A DNA stretch of 64,000 nt from Adineta steineri (Eukaryota > Rotifera > Eurotatoria > Adinetida > Adinetidae): assembly GCA_905250115.1 (NCBI GenBank), contig CAJNOI010000032.1, positions 248,001-312,000 of the forward strand, given 5' to 3'. Shown here in pieces: positions 52,901-64,000 of this stretch (the first letter of the stretch is position 1; every line of letters begins with the position of its first letter). The translations under genes were made by a program, and so were the position numbers. The notes beneath the pieces are model-generated. The model was not told the DNA's origin. It saw nothing but the letters and a program-made list of their open reading frames with translations, and ran no database searches.

Positions 52901-55900
52901 AGTGTTGCCAAAAATGTCTTCAAAATTGATCGATATCTCGATGTTGAAGGTTTACTAGAAAAAAAACTAAATCCAATAATTCTTTTCAACTAAAATTTAT
53001 ATTTTAGATCTTACTTCTGATTTTCCGGATAAGAAATCTATTTTAATGTATGTTATGTGTCTTTTTCAACAATTACCAGCAAGTAATATGATTATCGAAG
53101 ATAAAGAGAAAAATGAAATATCGACGACGACGATTGTAACTGATGATAATAGTACAGCAACAACAGAGATAAAGGTCTAAATTTTTTCGGGAACATCAGA
53201 TGTATTTTATCATAATTTTTGAATAGCCTTCTCCAACAGAAAATGAAACAAGTAAAGAAAGATCCGAAGAAGATTCAATTCGATTAAAAACATATCAAAC
53301 AAGTATGGAAAGAATACTTCAATGGGTTCTTAAACTTGAAGATGATCTTGATAAACAAGATACAACTATATCAAATGATTTAAAAACAATAAAAGATCAA
53401 TTTCAAAATCATGAAGTAAAAAATTAATTTGATAAATTTTTTAATATTGATTTATATTTATTAAAGGAATTTATGATTAGTTTAACACAAGATCAAAATC
53501 AAATTGGTGAAATACTTTTAGAAGGAAATCAATTATTAACAACACCAACATTTCATTTACAAACTGACGAAGACAATGATATTAAAGAACAAATGAAAAT
53601 TCTTAATGATCATTGGGAATTATTACGTTCAAAATCACTTGATAGACAAACTATGTAAGATATTCAAACATTTCTTCGTCTAACATAGTTTAAATAGGAT
53701 ATTATAGAAAAATAACTAGTCAAATGAATTGATTTAAATATTTAGAATAAACTTTTTCTTATTAAAATTTAACTTAATATAAGAAACATTAAAAGTGGCA
53801 TTTGTATAGTTTTTCATCATGTAATCTGTATTCAAATGTCGAATGAAATTACTTTCGTTTAAAGTATAAATACATCTTTTTTACACTAATTTTGAAAGCT
53901 ATATATAGCTTTACGTGTTAACTTTATTATAATTCATAATTTTGTATTGATTTGTATTTTCTACAAGAAAACAAATTGCAAAAATATTCCTTAGAGAAAT
54001 TATGAATGAGAGAAAAACAGTTTATTTTCACATAATACAAATGAGTTTTTCTTTTTACTTTATTCCGATATTTTCTCACAGGTAACTAGTAGTAAGTCTG
54101 AGATAAATTCTAAATATTTCTCGATATATTGTCTACAACTATGTATAAGAACAGATAATACTTGAATATAAATATTCATTAAGGATTTTTTTCTCACGCC
54201 GATTAGCCTTCATTATACTTGAAAATCATTAAATTCATTTATATTCATAAAGGAAAAATTTAAATAATGATTTCAACCAATAGTATATTAGTCTGGAGTA
54301 GGATTATTTCTATTCATTTTATATCTTATTCAATCAATTTTGCATTAACTTACAATTTCTCTGTTAATTTTTAGTCTACACAAAGCTCTAATGAAACTTC
54401 AAGTCGATCAAATTGAATCATTTGATTCATGGCTATCACAAACTGAACAACGTATAACAGTAGATTTAAGTTTACTTGAACAAAATCTATCGGGTATTAA
54501 TCGTCAATATGAGCAATTAGCTCAATTACAAGACGAACTTGTTTCACAACAACAAATAACGGAATCATTACAAAATATGATTATTGTTATTGATGATTCA
54601 CCATCAGAAAATTCTGATTCAACGTCAACATATAATTCAACAGAAATTGAAACTAAACTAGCAAATTTAAGTGAACGTTGGGCACAGATATGTAACTTTG
54701 TACAAAATCGTTGGATATTATTACAAGAACTTAAAGTTGAATTTGAACAAATTGATTCACATCTAGAAAAAGTTAATAAATGGTTAATATCAAAAGAAAA
54801 TGAAATTGATCAGATGAAATCACAACCAAATATTAATAATAGTGATATACTAATGCAACAAGTTCATTCTATTCAGGTAATGATTTATTCATTTTTTTAA
54901 GAAAATCATATTTTGCTCTTTAATATATAATTTTCAATAAGATAATATTATGCTTTATGACCTTTGAGAGTTTATACAAACGATAAACACATTGTATAAG
55001 CTAAGAGGAATGCGTCTGAGTTGTTGTTATTTGATTCTATCTATTCATTATTTTTTATGATTAACATAACCTTTCCTATGTGAATAAGAAGCAAAAAAAT
55101 AGTATTCCAAAGATTTATTGATTAATGAGATATTTTAGTAAATACCATTCTTAAACATACATAATATTTTCGTTAATGAATATTTTCTATATTAGATACA
55201 ATTCTGTTCCTAACATCATATAGAATGGGTTAAAACTAACGAGATAAAGAAAGCTTGTAAAAAATAAAATTAGATTGATTTATATTGAACAAATTTTTAT
55301 GATGAAAAACAGATGATAAACTCTTTATCATGTAGTACACCAGATATGCAATCAATTTATAGATTTCTAAAGGCAGCAATCTTGAAAATATGTCCTTGTC
55401 TGGTTACTTTTGCATTATTCTATACTTGTTTTCATATAATATAAACTTAATATACATAAAATACTATTAAAAGAATATTTTTTGACAATAATTTTCTACT
55501 AATTGAAAATTTATTTGTAAATTTAGAAAACTGAATCTGAAATGACTGATATACGTCAATCAATAATCGTATTAGATAATAGTATAAAACTTCTTAGTCA
55601 ACATTATGATAGTACAACATCGAATGAATTTAAAATTTTAAGTGAACAAATTAATAATTTTGAAAAACGTTGGACACAACTTATTGATGATCTTGAACAA
55701 TATTCAGCACGAGTAAAACTTGAAAAAAAAATTTCTTATCCTATAGGATTTTTTATTTTTAGTTAAAAACAATTGATTTAACTACAGAAACACATACTAA
55801 ATCTGATAATGATCTTATACAAAAAACAATCACAACAACAATTGAAGAAACAACAACTACAACATATGAAGAATCCGATGATTCAATAAAGAAATCTAAA

Positions 55901-58900
55901 GATAATGAAAATGAAAATATTGCTAAATTAGATTTCGATGTTTCAGCTCGAAAATATATTGATTGGATTGATAGTATTGAAAGAATATTAGATGAAAAGC
56001 CTTTAAATCAAGTACAAATTGATGAAAGACAAAATATTATTCAAGTAAATTGATTTTTTTTTCGAATTTTTTTCTTATTTAACTTTATTTGTTTTTGAAG
56101 GAAGTTAAAACGAAATATTTATCATATGATGATCAATTTAAAACTCTTATTCAAACAGGAAATGTAATAACAAAAGAATTAAAAGATGGTAAATATTATT
56201 TTTTTTTTCGATAAAATGTATCTATTTGATTTTTAGCAAATGAAGATTCTAATGAACATGAAACATCATTAAAAACATTAGAAAGCCGTTGGCAAGAATT
56301 ATATAAACAAATTCTTAATTGTGAAAAAGATCTTGAACAATCGAAATTTAATGAAGAATTTCAAGCATTAAATAGAGCACGTAGTCAATATCAAACATGG
56401 ATTGATTCAACATCATCTAATGATGAACTTCAGGTATAATTAACTAGAAAAGAACATAATTAGGTAGAGTATACTTGATATTATATAATATAGATAAATC
56501 AAGTATGTATAAACAGATAAGATACTAATAAATTATTCAATAATTGGCAGGTGTTGCCCTTTTTTCCCTCGTTCCCTATAGGTATATGTTTATTAGTGTG
56601 AGGATATTTTCTCTAATGACTTTTTTTTAGACGACAAATAATATAATATATATATATCAATCATAATATATATACAGAATGGTTGAGCGACAACACGAAT
56701 GTGTTGTTATCGAATAAATTCAAAGCAAATAAATAGATAAGAAAGAGAAAAAAAGAAAAGCATAAAATATAAACTAATCTAGCAAATCGAACCAAGAAAA
56801 AGGAAGAGAATGACTAATTTCATCTCATTTTTTTCTCTTTTATTCATCCATTTGTTCAATCATTGTTATTATTCTTGATTACAAAAAAATGACCGAAAAA
56901 AGGCATCAGCTGAAAAAGACTTAAGTAACGACATTGTAGATTTTTTTTTCTTGTCCGGTGTGTATTTTCATATTCTCTTCTTTTCTCTTTCCTGTCATTT
57001 ACTTTTTCTTTTCATTCAGTCAGTCAGCCAGGCTACTACCACAAAACGTTTTTTTTTCTACTCATCGCTCTAATCGTACATTTTTCTTCGCTTTTTTCAT
57101 GGGACATGCACATGCGCACAAGCATTGATTATTACTAGCTATTTGCATTTCTATTCACTTCGACTTATTCATATGCATATACCTGATTAATATAGCCTGT
57201 AAGAAACCTTGATTATATCCATCTCAAGTTCATTCACTTTTTTTTCAATCTTGTTTTTGTATTTGATTCGTAAAAAGGAAAAAAAACTGAAAGCTGTCAT
57301 TTTTCTGTTATTTACGATAAAAAACGTAATTATTTATTTGTTGTTTTTATTTGAAATAGGTCCAATTAAATAGTTTTCAAGCATATAACGAACGTTTAGC
57401 TAATTTACGGCGTATGGCTGACCGTTTTGATGGAAATAATATTCAACGTACCGATGATTTATTACGTTCATGGGATGAGACACATTCACGACTACGTAAG
57501 TAACAATATGATTGCATTACGTTTTTGTTCCATTTTTTTTTCGAGTGTGCAGAGAGTATGATTTCATCACTACTCTCACTATCGAACTCTTCGTCACCAC
57601 ACTTTTATTTTGTTTTACTTTGATCAAAAATCTGCCGTTGATTAAAAGGACGGCATTACAAGTGTATATATATGTGAGCGCATGTATGCGGGTCACCATT
57701 ATTAATGCAGCTGACCGAAACAAAGAAAGGAAAAGAGGCGATGAGGTTATCTTTAGTGACCAGTACTCTACTGTTCACAAATTACTGCATAGTCTTCTTA
57801 CTTTTTCTCTGTTCTCTTTCTTCTCCTGCCGCTATTGGATAAAATCGCTGATATTCATGATTTAGTTCGAGATTGAACGTATGAGACTGATCAAACTATA
57901 TGAGTAGTATACATTCATACATGTATATATATATATATATATACGTATATCGTCAATGTCATGGTCGGAATTATCGCCGTTGTACATAATTGTGAAGTGT
58001 AGAGCACAACGACGATATAGAAAAAAAAGAGAACAAGTACAATAAGACGAACGAACAGGCGAGTGGGATTGTCGTTAGTAAATTTAGGTTTGTTCTCGCA
58101 CTGTCTATATATAAATGTGTATGTCTTTGTGTGCGAACGATGCTACTCGAATTTTATCCTGTCCTAGCCAGCGAACGAGTAAAAGAAAGAGAAGAAAAAA
58201 AACGAGGGGAGAGAATGGGCTTTCTTTCGCTCGATCTCCATCTCATCTGTTGCATGATGTGTCACTCTTCAATACGAATATACATCCTTACTCTTCTGTA
58301 TGTCGTCTAGTTGACGACGCCGTGCAGCTGCGTCACTATGTTGACTAGTAAAAAAGAAATCGAAGACAGAGTAGGAGGTACAAAGAACGAGCAAGTCTCT
58401 CTGTTATATTTATTAAGTAACTATCGATAATCATTGATGGCAGTTTTAGATGGAATTGTGGGGCTTTTACTGTCTCGCTGTTTTTCTGGCAAACACTAAA
58501 TATTTTTCCATATGTCTAACTGCACACACACACACACGACTATATCATATACTTTCTTTAGCTAATTATTCAAGCGCGTGCTTTAGGAGTCTTCTGCCTA
58601 TCAGACATTATCTTTTTCCTTGACTTATTTTTTGTTATCTTTTATTGATCTATTTTTATCTGATTAGGTGAGCGAATTATCCCTGTTGAACATATGCAAC
58701 AACAATCATCTGGAATAGCTAGTTCTAGTTCAACATCATTTCGTCAAACGGGTGTATCATCAGTTCCAGCAAGTCCGAATCGAATAGCATCATTATATGA
58801 ACAATCTTCATCTTCAGCATCAGCAGGAGGAGGAGGAGGAGGATGCGGAGGAGCAGGAGGAGCAGGAGCAGCAACAACAAATTTAGGACAATCAATAGGC

Positions 58901-61900
58901 GAAAATGGAAGTGTTTTTACTTTAACAAATATTTATACATTTGGTGGTCAAGATGGAAATTCGAATAATGGTTTATCAAATGATAAATCCGATAAATATC
59001 GTATAAATTCATTTGTTGAAGTATTTAATCAACCATCATCACAACAGGATACTGAATATGAACGACATTATCGTGAAACACATTCATCATCATCTATAAC
59101 ACGAAAAATACGTACAAGTGCAACAGATTCATATGATTACGAACCAAATGGTAACTATGATTCATCACATTATCAACATCAGTACGAAACAGGAGGTCCA
59201 TCATCAACCAAATATATACATGGTATGTCATCATTCATCAATGTTTTTTTTTTTTGATATATAAAAATACATTCTTTCCAACTTGTATTATGTTTTTCGA
59301 GTTGATGATTTATTTATATGACATTCATCTATTTCTCTAAGGGAACTTCTTTTCCATATTATTGTTGTTATTCTCCTTATCTAAATAAGATTATATAGAA
59401 CAATTAGTTCGAGAAACAATGAGAAAATTTGACATCTTTCTCTTTTTCTTTTTCTTTATATAGAACAAAAGTCATCAGGTACTGGTAATTTATCATTATT
59501 ACCTTCGACCTTTGTTGATACACAAAATAAATTACGTTTGTGGCTTGAACATGTTGAACAATCATTATTAAGTGATAAAGTTCGAATTATTGATATTCAT
59601 GCAATAAATGCTAAGAAGAAAATTTATAAGGATTTACTTGATCAAACATTTGAACAAGAACATAATTTAGAAATATTAAATGATATAGCACGAGAATATT
59701 ATTGCAAATTAACTATTGATGTTACACGACGTTTACAAGGAGAATTAACTAATTATCATGAACGTTTATCTGATATAAAAATGTTTTTAAGTGAACGTTT
59801 AGCAAAATATAATAGACTTGATAAAACATTAAGTGATTTTGAAGTAAGATAAAAAAAAATTTTTTTTAGAAGAAAATTAATTAAAATATTTTTAGAGTGG
59901 AATAGAGGAAGTCAAACTTTGGATACGTAATGCTCAACCACGTGTAGCAACAAGTGATACAAGTTCACGTGGGTTAGAAAATCAATTAGGAAGACATCAA
60001 GTAATGAAAAAAAATTTTTTTTTGTCTAATTAAAAATATTATTTAGGTTCTTCAACATGAAATACGTGAAACACAAACAATTGTTAATCGTTTAAATAAA
60101 GATGTTATTGATTTAACTCAAGATGCTGATGAAAATTTAGCACGACGTTTACGAGATGAAATGAATCATTTAAATGAAAGTTGGAGTCATATTGTTAGTT
60201 CAACGAAAGTCTATTCACAAAATATTCAAGTTAGTTATTATAACTCTCGAGAGGAAAATGAAATCATTTCTAATCATTTAGGATACTTTAAAACGTAATA
60301 AAATCTTACAAGAAGAAATACGTGATTTACAAGAATGGATTATAGATCGAGATCGTAGTACATTCTTTGATGATGGATCAATATGTCATCAAGATCAAAT
60401 TCGTGAAAGACTTGAACAGTATCAAGTAAAATTCATCTTTCTTTCTTTTTGAAAAAAAAATATAATTTATTCATTTTCATAGAGACTTCAAACGGAACTT
60501 AATCTTAAAGAATATACTGTAAGAACATTAGTTGAACAAGCTCGTCATGATATAAGTCAAAACTCAGCGCCTGAATTAGCACAAAGTCTTGAAACACTTA
60601 TTTCAAATTGGTCGAGTTTACAAAAGAAAGTTGATACGAAAGTTATATTCTATTCCGATATTTATAAATTACATGAAGAATTAAAAGGTAGATTTTATTT
60701 CGATATTTCTCTTAAAACAAATTCTTAAATGTATTTATTAGATTTACTTTATCGGGAAAATATCTGGCTAGATACATTACAAAATCGAATCTATGCACAA
60801 TCACATGCTGGTGTTGATGCTGAAGAAACAGCTGAAGAACTTGAAGTAAAATTAAAAAACATTTTTAATTCAAATAAACAGAAAAATTCGTTTTTAGACT
60901 CTTGAACGTTTTATTAAATCTCATTCGAGAATTAATTATGAAAAAATTATTGAAATATCTGATCGTCTTCAAGCAACAAAAGTTTCATTACCATCAATAA
61001 ATAGTCAAATCAATCAATTTCATATTCGTTGGGAACAATTACATGATGATGTAAAACTGAATTTTAATAGAATAAATTTATTTTAAATTTTTCATTAGGC
61101 TATCAAACGAATTCATGTATTAAATTCACATGTATCTGATCATCAACAATTAAATCAACAAATAGCAGCTATGTTTGAATGGATAAGACTTACTGATAAT
61201 ACACTTAATTCACGATTAAAAGATGATGTTTATGCTGATGATGTACCTGGTGAAGCGGAGGTAAGATTAAAATAAAAACAATAATAATAAATAAAATTTT
61301 TGTTATGTTGTTTGTTAGAAATTAATTCTTGAATTCAATCAATATGAAGCATTTTTATATAGTATTGAAGATAAAATTCATGCATTACGTAGTACAGGAA
61401 AAAGTGAAGCTGCAAGAAGACTTGAACAACAATTTCTTCCATTAAAAGTAAATATTGAAATTTTTATAGATTCCTTTTTTCAAATTCACTTCTAATGTTT
61501 CTTTACTTTCTCTTCATATATAAATATATATATATATATAATAAGATGTTGAAGTAAACTTGTATGATTTATTGTTTACCTATTGATTAAAACGTCTATT
61601 GAGTTGAGAAAAAAAAAACTTTCGAACAATTTATATGTTAATGATTAGTATTATAAAAATATATATTAGATTTTGTTTATACAGACATGAAAAACAAGTA
61701 AAACTAACGAGACAAGGACATGTTTTCTTTAGAAATCTATAATATGATCTTAGATTTCCTATAAAATATATATACTACGTGACAAGGAGTCTATCTTCAG
61801 TCTTTGATTACAAAAAAATCGTTCAAATATAAGATCAAACGATATATATCGATCCTTGTCTTGTAATTTTTGGTTATACTAAAGATTAATCGGTGTTTTG

Positions 61901-63038
61901 ATATAAATAACAAGCTATTTGTTGTTTTTCCGAAGAGTTATTTTGTTTTAATACAATTACATAAGGCGGTTTATAAAAAAAAAGTGAAAAGTAGTATTAT
62001 TTTCCAGAAGAGAAACCTATAGTATTCTACCTGATTTCCTTATTTATCGAAGTATCTATTTTCAACGGGGTAACGATCGCCTAATAGCTAGATCCACCAC
62101 TGCCATAGTTCATTGAGATATAGAGAGTTCTTTGAAATTATTGTGAGTAATGTTCGTGTACGATGTATTAATTCTCTTCTTTTATTATTTTAAGAATCAA
62201 TTTACTCATCTACAAGGTAAATTTCGACAATTTCAAAAACCATCAGATTTTGAACCAAAATATGCTCGAATGCGTCAAATTTTACATGATGTTGAACAAA
62301 ATTTATATACACTTGAAATACGTTCTGATGATCCTGATGTTGTTCATAATCAATTAGAACATTGTATAGTATGTTAATCACTTATTTTTAATATGAATAA
62401 TATTTTAATCGTTTTGTTTTTGTTTTTATAGAAAGTCTATAAAACATTATCGGATATTAAATCGGAAGTTGAATATGTTATACGTATTGGACGTGGTGTT
62501 GTTGAAAAAGGTCAAACAGAAGAAGCAAATGATTTAACTAGACAAATTGATCAATTGAAAGCAACTTATAATAATCTTGGAGCAAAAGTAAGATATAAAA
62601 AGATTTTTATATTAATATCAAAATTTTTTCGTTCAGGTATCAACTTCGAAAACTCAATTAGATAGTGTTGAACGTCATTTACGTAAATTTCGTAAAGAAT
62701 ATTCTCATATTCATGAATGGTATGTCAAAGCTGATCATGAAATACGTAAAATTGAAAATAAACAAGTATCAAAAAACACTAAAGAAGAAGTTGATTGGAT
62801 ACGAGTATGTTTTTTTGTATTATTTTTCGAACAGATTTTACTTTTTTATCTTTTTTAGACAACAAGAAATGATATTAAAAAACTTGAAGCAAATTTTGAA
62901 AGTTTAAGAACATTAGAACGTACCATACAAAAAGATGCTGAAAGACATTTACCTAATCTTCAAGAAAAAATTCACGAATTAAAACGACAAATAGATCATT
63001 TAGATCAACGACTTCGAGATCGATCCGGAATTGTTGAG
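49929..63038 (+). CDS. DMD: Dystrophin, 5' half (continues beyond the window)
   Basis: Two alternative first exons, 1a (49929-50043) and 1b (50895-50949), both end in phase 1 with T and splice to exon 2 (52114-52175) to make YEREDIQKK. Then: 52231-52326, 52383-52460, 52513-52697, 52753-52949, 53008-53174, 53227-53415, 53467-53654, 54375-54876, 55527-55712, 55763-56044, 56101-56188, 56237-56433, 57360-57495, 58668-59222, 59464-59843, 59896-60000, 60047-60229, 60282-60425, 60483-60687, 60742-60845, 60898-61050, 61099-61260, 61319-61447, 62195-62368, 62432-62587, 62637-62804, 62859-63038. All phases agree: 1802 residues from 1b. CH1 (about 20-125; DIVDGNPKLTLALIW) and CH2 (about 140-245; DFPDKKSILMYVMCLF) form the actin-binding domain. 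Spectrin repeats follow, with dystrophin-specific blocks such as FQKPSDFEPKYARMRQIL and KTLSDIKSEVEYVIRIGRG. The product links F-actin to the membrane dystroglycan complex in muscle. Exon 16 is a low-complexity insert. The WW, ZZ and dystroglycan-binding region lies beyond the window. Confidence 0.95.
50708..50741. repeat. (CGT)n-rich microsatellite upstream of dystrophin exon 1b
   Basis: A CGT/CGTC-rich tract about 160 bp before the exon 1b ATG, in a less AT-rich patch (50440-50820) that may be the second promoter or its 5' UTR. Confidence 0.7.
57496..58667 (+). other. Long dystrophin intron 15
   Basis: 1172 nt where most introns are about 50 nt. Less AT-rich than other spacers, with purine- and pyrimidine-rich tracts (58160-58215) and a CA repeat (about 58522-58537). 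It could house an internal promoter, as dystrophin genes elsewhere have; no exon was identified. Intron 14 (56434-57359, 926 nt) has similar character. Confidence 0.4.
57923..57943. repeat. (TA)n microsatellite in dystrophin intron 15
   Basis: Alternating TA tract of about 20 nt within the long intron 57496-58667. Confidence 0.85.
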
Positions 63039-64000
63039 GTAAATAAAACAAAACTGAACATAACACACTTTAGTTGATATCGGATATTTTAATACTTAAC
63101 CTTCCGTGGAATAATTGCATCTCAATGATGTAACCTACCATTTGTCATCAATTTAGATAGCGCATATTGATGTAATATGAACAAGTGCTATCCATGTGTT
63201 TTCTATGTAAATAGAATTTACTTTTTTCGATGACATCGTAATTATTCATTTGATCGAATCTTGAAGTGTATAAATCTGTTATTAGATTAAATGATGTGAA
63301 TGGACAAAAGACAAAAAGAACGTTGAGTTATTTCCTTCTAACTAATTGATATTTATGATCAAGAACATTTTTTTTATAGTATTAGAAAATAAGGTATCTG
63401 ATTGATAGTATATAGGATAATTTGTTTGTGAGAATAAGCAGCGATTGTGATGCTCTAACATTGGTTTATGTGTATCGATAAAGATGCACTTTTTGATATA
63501 ATCAAACGTGGCGTGATGTACAGAGAAACTGTGTTTGCATTTATGCGTATGTATGTCACTCAGTGACGGACGACGAAGAGCATAACTAGAGCAAGCAAAG
63601 TAGTTGTGTTATCTGTAAGGAATCATTACATTTTCTTTGTACCCATTTCTGTGCCGTTGTTTCATCGTTCTTCTTATTCTTTTCCCTATTTACTGTACAA
63701 CTCATTTGCTTACTCCTTTTTTTCTTCCTTCTCCCCTATTGCACATTTTTTTTCTCCACGATTCATATCCATTAATGCCAACATAGACAACAAAAAAACC
63801 TACCATCTACTCTCATTCTTGCTTCTCCAAAAATATTACTGTCCTGTTTCGTGACTGGCATCGTTATATCCATCTACTTCTTCTTATATATCCATCTATA
63901 CATTCTATAATATATTATCATAAAAAAAGATAGATATGCGCATTTTTCTGCTAGTACAACTGGCAGTAGTAGTGTGATTCAACCTTGGATCCTCTCCGCT
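63039..64000 (+). other. Start of a long dystrophin intron reaching the window edge
   Basis: After the donor at 63039 (GAG|GTAAAT) no further in-phase spectrin-repeat exon is seen to the end of the window. The last 500 bases are CT-rich (63630-63770), similar to the other long introns and the 5' promoter region. Confidence 0.5.

Noticed and set aside
57512-58348. Frames in dystrophin intron 15
   Set aside because: No spectrin-repeat character, and the intron is already explained by in-phase flanking exons.
63606-63854. 82-residue Phe/Ser-rich frame at the window end
   Set aside because: CT-rich intron sequence; no in-phase acceptor joins it to dystrophin.

Overview
This is a strongly AT-rich eukaryotic window carrying animal genes with many very short GT-AG introns (mostly about 45-60 nt). 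The gene set is metazoan: NK2 homeobox, NeuroD-type bHLH, KCNQ potassium channel, Tribbles, dystrophin, axonemal dynein p28 and eRF1. Compact introns, AT richness and several short TIR elements fit a small protostome. A bdelloid-type rotifer is my best guess, but that is inference; no rRNA or mitochondrial marker is present.

Layout. 1-2.6 kb: NK2-class homeobox gene (+), behind a 100-N assembly gap. 4.3-5.3 kb: DNALI1/p28 axonemal dynein light chain (-), next to a small inverted-repeat element. 7.1-9.3 kb: ecto-nucleotide pyrophosphatase/phosphodiesterase (+) in ten exons. 11.5-12.5 kb: NeuroD-like bHLH factor (-). 15.3-17.3 kb: tail-anchored protein fragment and a claudin/PMP22-like tetraspan protein (both -). 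20.5-24.2 kb: complete 13-exon KCNQ channel (+), convergent with an unrecognised single-pass membrane protein (-). 27.2-28.2 kb: membrane-anchored trypsin-like protease (-), with a catalytically dead relative at 43.1-44.2 kb. 29.3-31.8 kb: 609-residue protein ending in a barrier-to-autointegration factor (BAF) domain (-), facing away from eRF1 (32.7-35.8 kb, +). 38.2-40.5 kb: Tribbles pseudokinase (+), preceded by a spliced upstream ORF. 40.8-41.5 kb: small secreted or membrane protein (-). 49.9 kb to beyond the window edge: 5' half of dystrophin (+), with two alternative first exons, the actin-binding domain and many spectrin repeats.

The genes do not form an operon or pathway. They are ordinary animal genes separated by 1-4 kb AT-rich spacers. 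The unusual items are the BAF-domain fusion; a 208-bp GC-rich, hairpin-rich insertion with 16-bp direct repeats in one of its introns; the active/dead protease pair; two TTAA-flanked piggyBac-type MITEs that inflate one eRF1 intron; a hAT-type MITE with a perfect 8-bp target duplication; the Tribbles uORF; and a low-complexity exon inserted in the dystrophin rod. All exon joins given were checked by hand for GT-AG borders and reading phase. No transcript evidence was available.
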